From: Bacteroidaceae bacterium
GTDB lineage: Bacteria; Bacteroidota; Bacteroidia; Bacteroidales; Bacteroidaceae
Reading direction: 5' to 3'
Assembly (NCBI GenBank): GCA_017503065.1
Contig: JAFVTT010000060.1
Coordinates: forward strand, 1-7,653
DNA length: 7,653 bases
The position numbers were made by a program, and so were the translations under genes. Below are positions 5,842-7,653 of this stretch, piece after piece. The notes below the pieces were generated by a model that saw nothing but the letters and a program-made list of their open reading frames with translations, was not told the DNA's origin and did not search any database. Positions within the stretch are counted from its first letter, which is position 1. Each line of letters begins with the position of its first letter.

Positions 5842-6504
5842 CTACACGGAGAATGGTGTTCTTCCTGCCAGGGCACGTCCCAGGGTAGCCTCATCGGTAT
5901 GCTGAAGTTCGTCGTTCTGCGCCACTCCTCGTGCAATAACCGTGATTCGGGGCAAAGAGATGGTCACATCGTCAAAGTCACCATCACCTGAACTATTACT
6001 TTGTGTCAACTGGGAAAGACGTCTGTATATGAAGTAATTGGTAGTATCACCTTCCATCGTAGGACTCAGTGCAAGGATTACCTCCCTGATGCCTCCTGCT
6101 GCTACTCTTTCCACCAGGCTCTGTATGTGCAGATTGCTGGGACCTATGCCATCCATGGGGCTAATCACACCGCCTAGGACATGGTAAAGACCACGGTAAA
6201 GGCCGGTGGATTCTATGGCCATTACATCCTGTATGTTCTCCACCACGCAAAGCGTGGAGGCATCACGCTTGGGATTGGCGCATATCTCGCATATATCGGT
6301 GTCGGAGATGTTGTGGCACATGCGGCAATACTTCACCTCGTTGCGCAGGACGGATAGCGCCTCGGTCAGGGTGGATGTGACACGTGCATCCTGACGCAGG
6401 AGGTGCAGAACCAGGCGCAAGGCCGTCTTGCGGCCTATGCCGGGCAGACAGGAAACCTCGTCTACGGCCCTTTGCAGAAGATGTGAGGAGAAGTTCTGCG
6501 TCAT
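5842..6504 (-). CDS. recR: Recombination protein RecR
   Basis: RecR forms a ring on DNA and works with RecO and RecF to load RecA at gaps. The 220 residues show the usual order: a helix-hairpin-helix region at about 12-35 ([23 protein letters not shown]), a C4 zinc finger at Cys60, Cys63, Cys72 and Cys75, and a Toprim domain from about 82. The Toprim domain includes [13 protein letters not shown] with Glu89, [12 protein letters not shown] and [16 protein letters not shown]. The C-terminal Walker-B-like GVAQNDEL and the TLGRALAGR tail follow. Family members are usually near 200 residues. The extra length is mostly an acidic Ser/Asp-rich stretch at about 166-181, inserted before the ITVIARG strand. 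ATG at 6502-6504 overlaps the hisB stop by 4 nt (ATGA), so recR is translated from the histidine operon. Confidence 0.96.
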   Translation of the reverse strand: MTQNFSSHLLQRAVDEVSCLPGIGRKTALRLVLHLLRQDARVTSTLTEALSVLRNEVKYCRMCHNISDTDICEICANPKRDASTLCVVENIQDVMAIESTGLYRGLYHVLGGVISPMDGIGPSNLHIQSLVERVAAGGIREVILALSPTMEGDTTNYFIYRRLSQLTQSNSSGDGDFDDVTISLPRITVIARGVAQNDELQHTDEATLGRALAGRTPFSV

Positions 6505-7571
6505 AACGTACCCTTGCTCGACGGCAGATTAAAATGTTCGATATCTCTCTTCACGGCCATCTTCATGGCACGTGCAAATGCCTTGAAGATACCTTCTATC
6601 TTGTGGTGCTCGTTGGCTCCTTCTGCCTTGATGTTCAGATTCATGCGTGCACTGTCCGAGAGGCTTTTGAAGAAGTGCAGGAACATTTCCGTGGGCATCT
6701 CCCCCACCTTTTCCCTCTTGAACTCTGCATCCCACACCAGCCAAGGGCGTCCGCCAAAGTCCAGGCTCACCTGGCACAGGCAATCGTCCATGGGCAGGCT
6801 GTATCCATATCGTTCTATGCCACGCTTGTCACCAAGGGCCTTGGCAAGGCATTCGCCCAGGGCAAGGGCAGTGTCTTCTATAGTATGGTGTTCGTCTACG
6901 TGCAGGTCGCCACGGCATGTGATGTCGAGGTCTATGTTGCCATGACGGGCAATCTGCTCGAGCATGTGGTCGAAGAAACCAAGACCGGTGCTGATGTTGC
7001 TTTTTCCGTTCCCGTCAAGGCCGAGGCATACGTTTATGTCCGTTTCGTGGGTCTTGCGGCATACGGAAGCCCTACGGTCTCCGGCAAAGAGGATTTCCGC
7101 TATACGCTTCCAATCCATATCCTCACCTATTATAAGACTTTGGCAACCAAGGTTCACGGCCAGTTTGGCATCCGTCTGACGGTCGCCTATCACATAGGAG
7201 TTGGCCATATCTACGTCCGGATTCTCCATGTATGATGTGAGCATGGCGGTACCAGGTTTGCGCGTAGGCAGATTCTCATGCGGGAAGGAGCGGTCTATGT
7301 GCTGGGCATCAAACTCGATACCCTCGCCCTTCAGTATGTCGAGCATCAGGTTGTGTGTAGGCCAGAAGTCATCCTCTGGATATGAATCCGTACCGAGACC
7401 GTCCTGGTTGCTGACAAGTACAAGCCTGTAGTCGGTATGACGGACAAGAAACGACAAAGCCCCTATTGCTCCGGGCATGAACTCGAACTTGGCATAGGAG
7501 TCTATCTGCTCGTCCTCAGGCTCTCGCAGGATAGTTCCGTCGCGATCTATGAATAGTATTCTCTGTTTCAT
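6501..7571 (-). CDS. hisB: Bifunctional histidinol-phosphatase / imidazoleglycerol-phosphate dehydratase
   Basis: HisB carries out two cytoplasmic steps of histidine synthesis: dehydration of imidazoleglycerol phosphate (C-terminal domain) and dephosphorylation of histidinol phosphate (N-terminal domain). The N-terminal HAD phosphatase shows DRDGT at 9-13 (Asp9 nucleophile, Asp11), SNQDG at 54-58, RKP with Lys105 and VIGDRQTD at 127-134. The dehydratase begins near 168 with the metal-binding blocks [13 protein letters not shown] at 199-211, [14 protein letters not shown] at 226-239 and [17 protein letters not shown] at 321-337. The 356-residue length fits the fused form. The zinc loop of E. 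coli HisB-N is altered here: [11 protein letters not shown] keeps one His but lacks the three Cys. The start ATG is 3 nt after the hisC stop. Confidence 0.97.
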   Translation of the reverse strand: MKQRILFIDRDGTILREPEDEQIDSYAKFEFMPGAIGALSFLVRHTDYRLVLVSNQDGLGTDSYPEDDFWPTHNLMLDILKGEGIEFDAQHIDRSFPHENLPTRKPGTAMLTSYMENPDVDMANSYVIGDRQTDAKLAVNLGCQSLIIGEDMDWKRIAEILFAGDRRASVCRKTHETDINVCLGLDGNGKSNISTGLGFFDHMLEQIARHGNIDLDITCRGDLHVDEHHTIEDTALALGECLAKALGDKRGIERYGYSLPMDDCLCQVSLDFGGRPWLVWDAEFKREKVGEMPTEMFLHFFKSLSDSARMNLNIKAEGANEHHKIEGIFKAFARAMKMAVKRDIEHFNLPSSKGTL

Positions 7572-7574
7572 GTC

Positions 7575-7653
7575 TTATCTCTTGTAACTTCTCAGCGCAC
7601 CCAGCAACTCATTGTTCTCCTCCTTAGAGCCGATGGTTATGCGCCGGGCATTC
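7575..7653 (-). CDS. hisC: Histidinol-phosphate aminotransferase, last 25 residues (5' end outside window)
   Basis: HisC transfers an amino group from glutamate to imidazole-acetol phosphate in histidine synthesis, using pyridoxal phosphate. Only the C-terminus is present: NARRITIGSKEEN followed by NELLGALRSYKR and a TAA at 7575-7577. The R-I-T-I-G-x-x-E-E-N block is the characteristic C-terminal strand with the phosphate-contacting Arg of this aminotransferase family. The stop lies 3 nt before the hisB start, which supports both the identity and the operon hisC-hisB. The catalytic lysine region is outside the window. Confidence 0.85.
   Translation of the reverse strand, partial: NARRITIGSKEENNELLGALRSYKR

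Noticed and set aside
6534..7235. 233-codon open frame antisense to hisB
   Set aside because: It mirrors the codon pattern of hisB; all HisB motifs on the other strand are intact and the translation is unlike any known protein.

Overview
The window is ordinary chromosome from a Bacteroidota bacterium, most likely order Bacteroidales and Prevotella-like. Three things point there: promoter elements of the Bacteroidota type (TTTG, 20 nt, TAnnTTTG) with no clear Shine-Dalgarno sites, a fused hisB, and the neighbourhood ribH / TPR membrane protein / recF / DUF721, which I recall as typical of this group. The genus is an inference; no rRNA or other marker is present.

Layout. (1) 1-373: the 3' end of NADP-type glutamate dehydrogenase on the + strand, followed by a repeat-bearing spacer and a perfect 16-bp hairpin terminator shared with the convergent ribH. 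(2) 539-1720, - strand: a TPR membrane protein followed by ribH (lumazine synthase). (3) 1721-1859: a compact divergent promoter region. (4) 1860-3259, + strand: recF followed by a DUF721/DciA-like gene, joined by a 1-nt TAATG overlap. (5) 3260-3634: a convergent spacer with a second, inverted copy of the repeat and a doubtful 63-codon reading frame. (6) 3635-7653, - strand: a tight six-gene run in the order hisC (3' end), hisB, recR, a four-helix membrane protein, a GNAT acetyltransferase, and a CyuA/UPF0597 cysteine desulfidase-like protein. Two junctions in this run are 4-nt ATGA overlaps.

Functionally the window mixes amino-acid metabolism (glutamate, histidine, cysteine), riboflavin synthesis and replication/recombination genes. 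RecF and RecR, which work together in gap repair, lie on opposite strands about 3 kb apart, with recR inside the histidine operon. I found no mobile element, CRISPR array, tRNA, toxin-antitoxin pair or defence island, and no convincing new system. The least explained signal is a 33-bp repeat (396-428 and 3413-3445, opposite orientations) that brackets the ribH-TPR-recF-dciA block.
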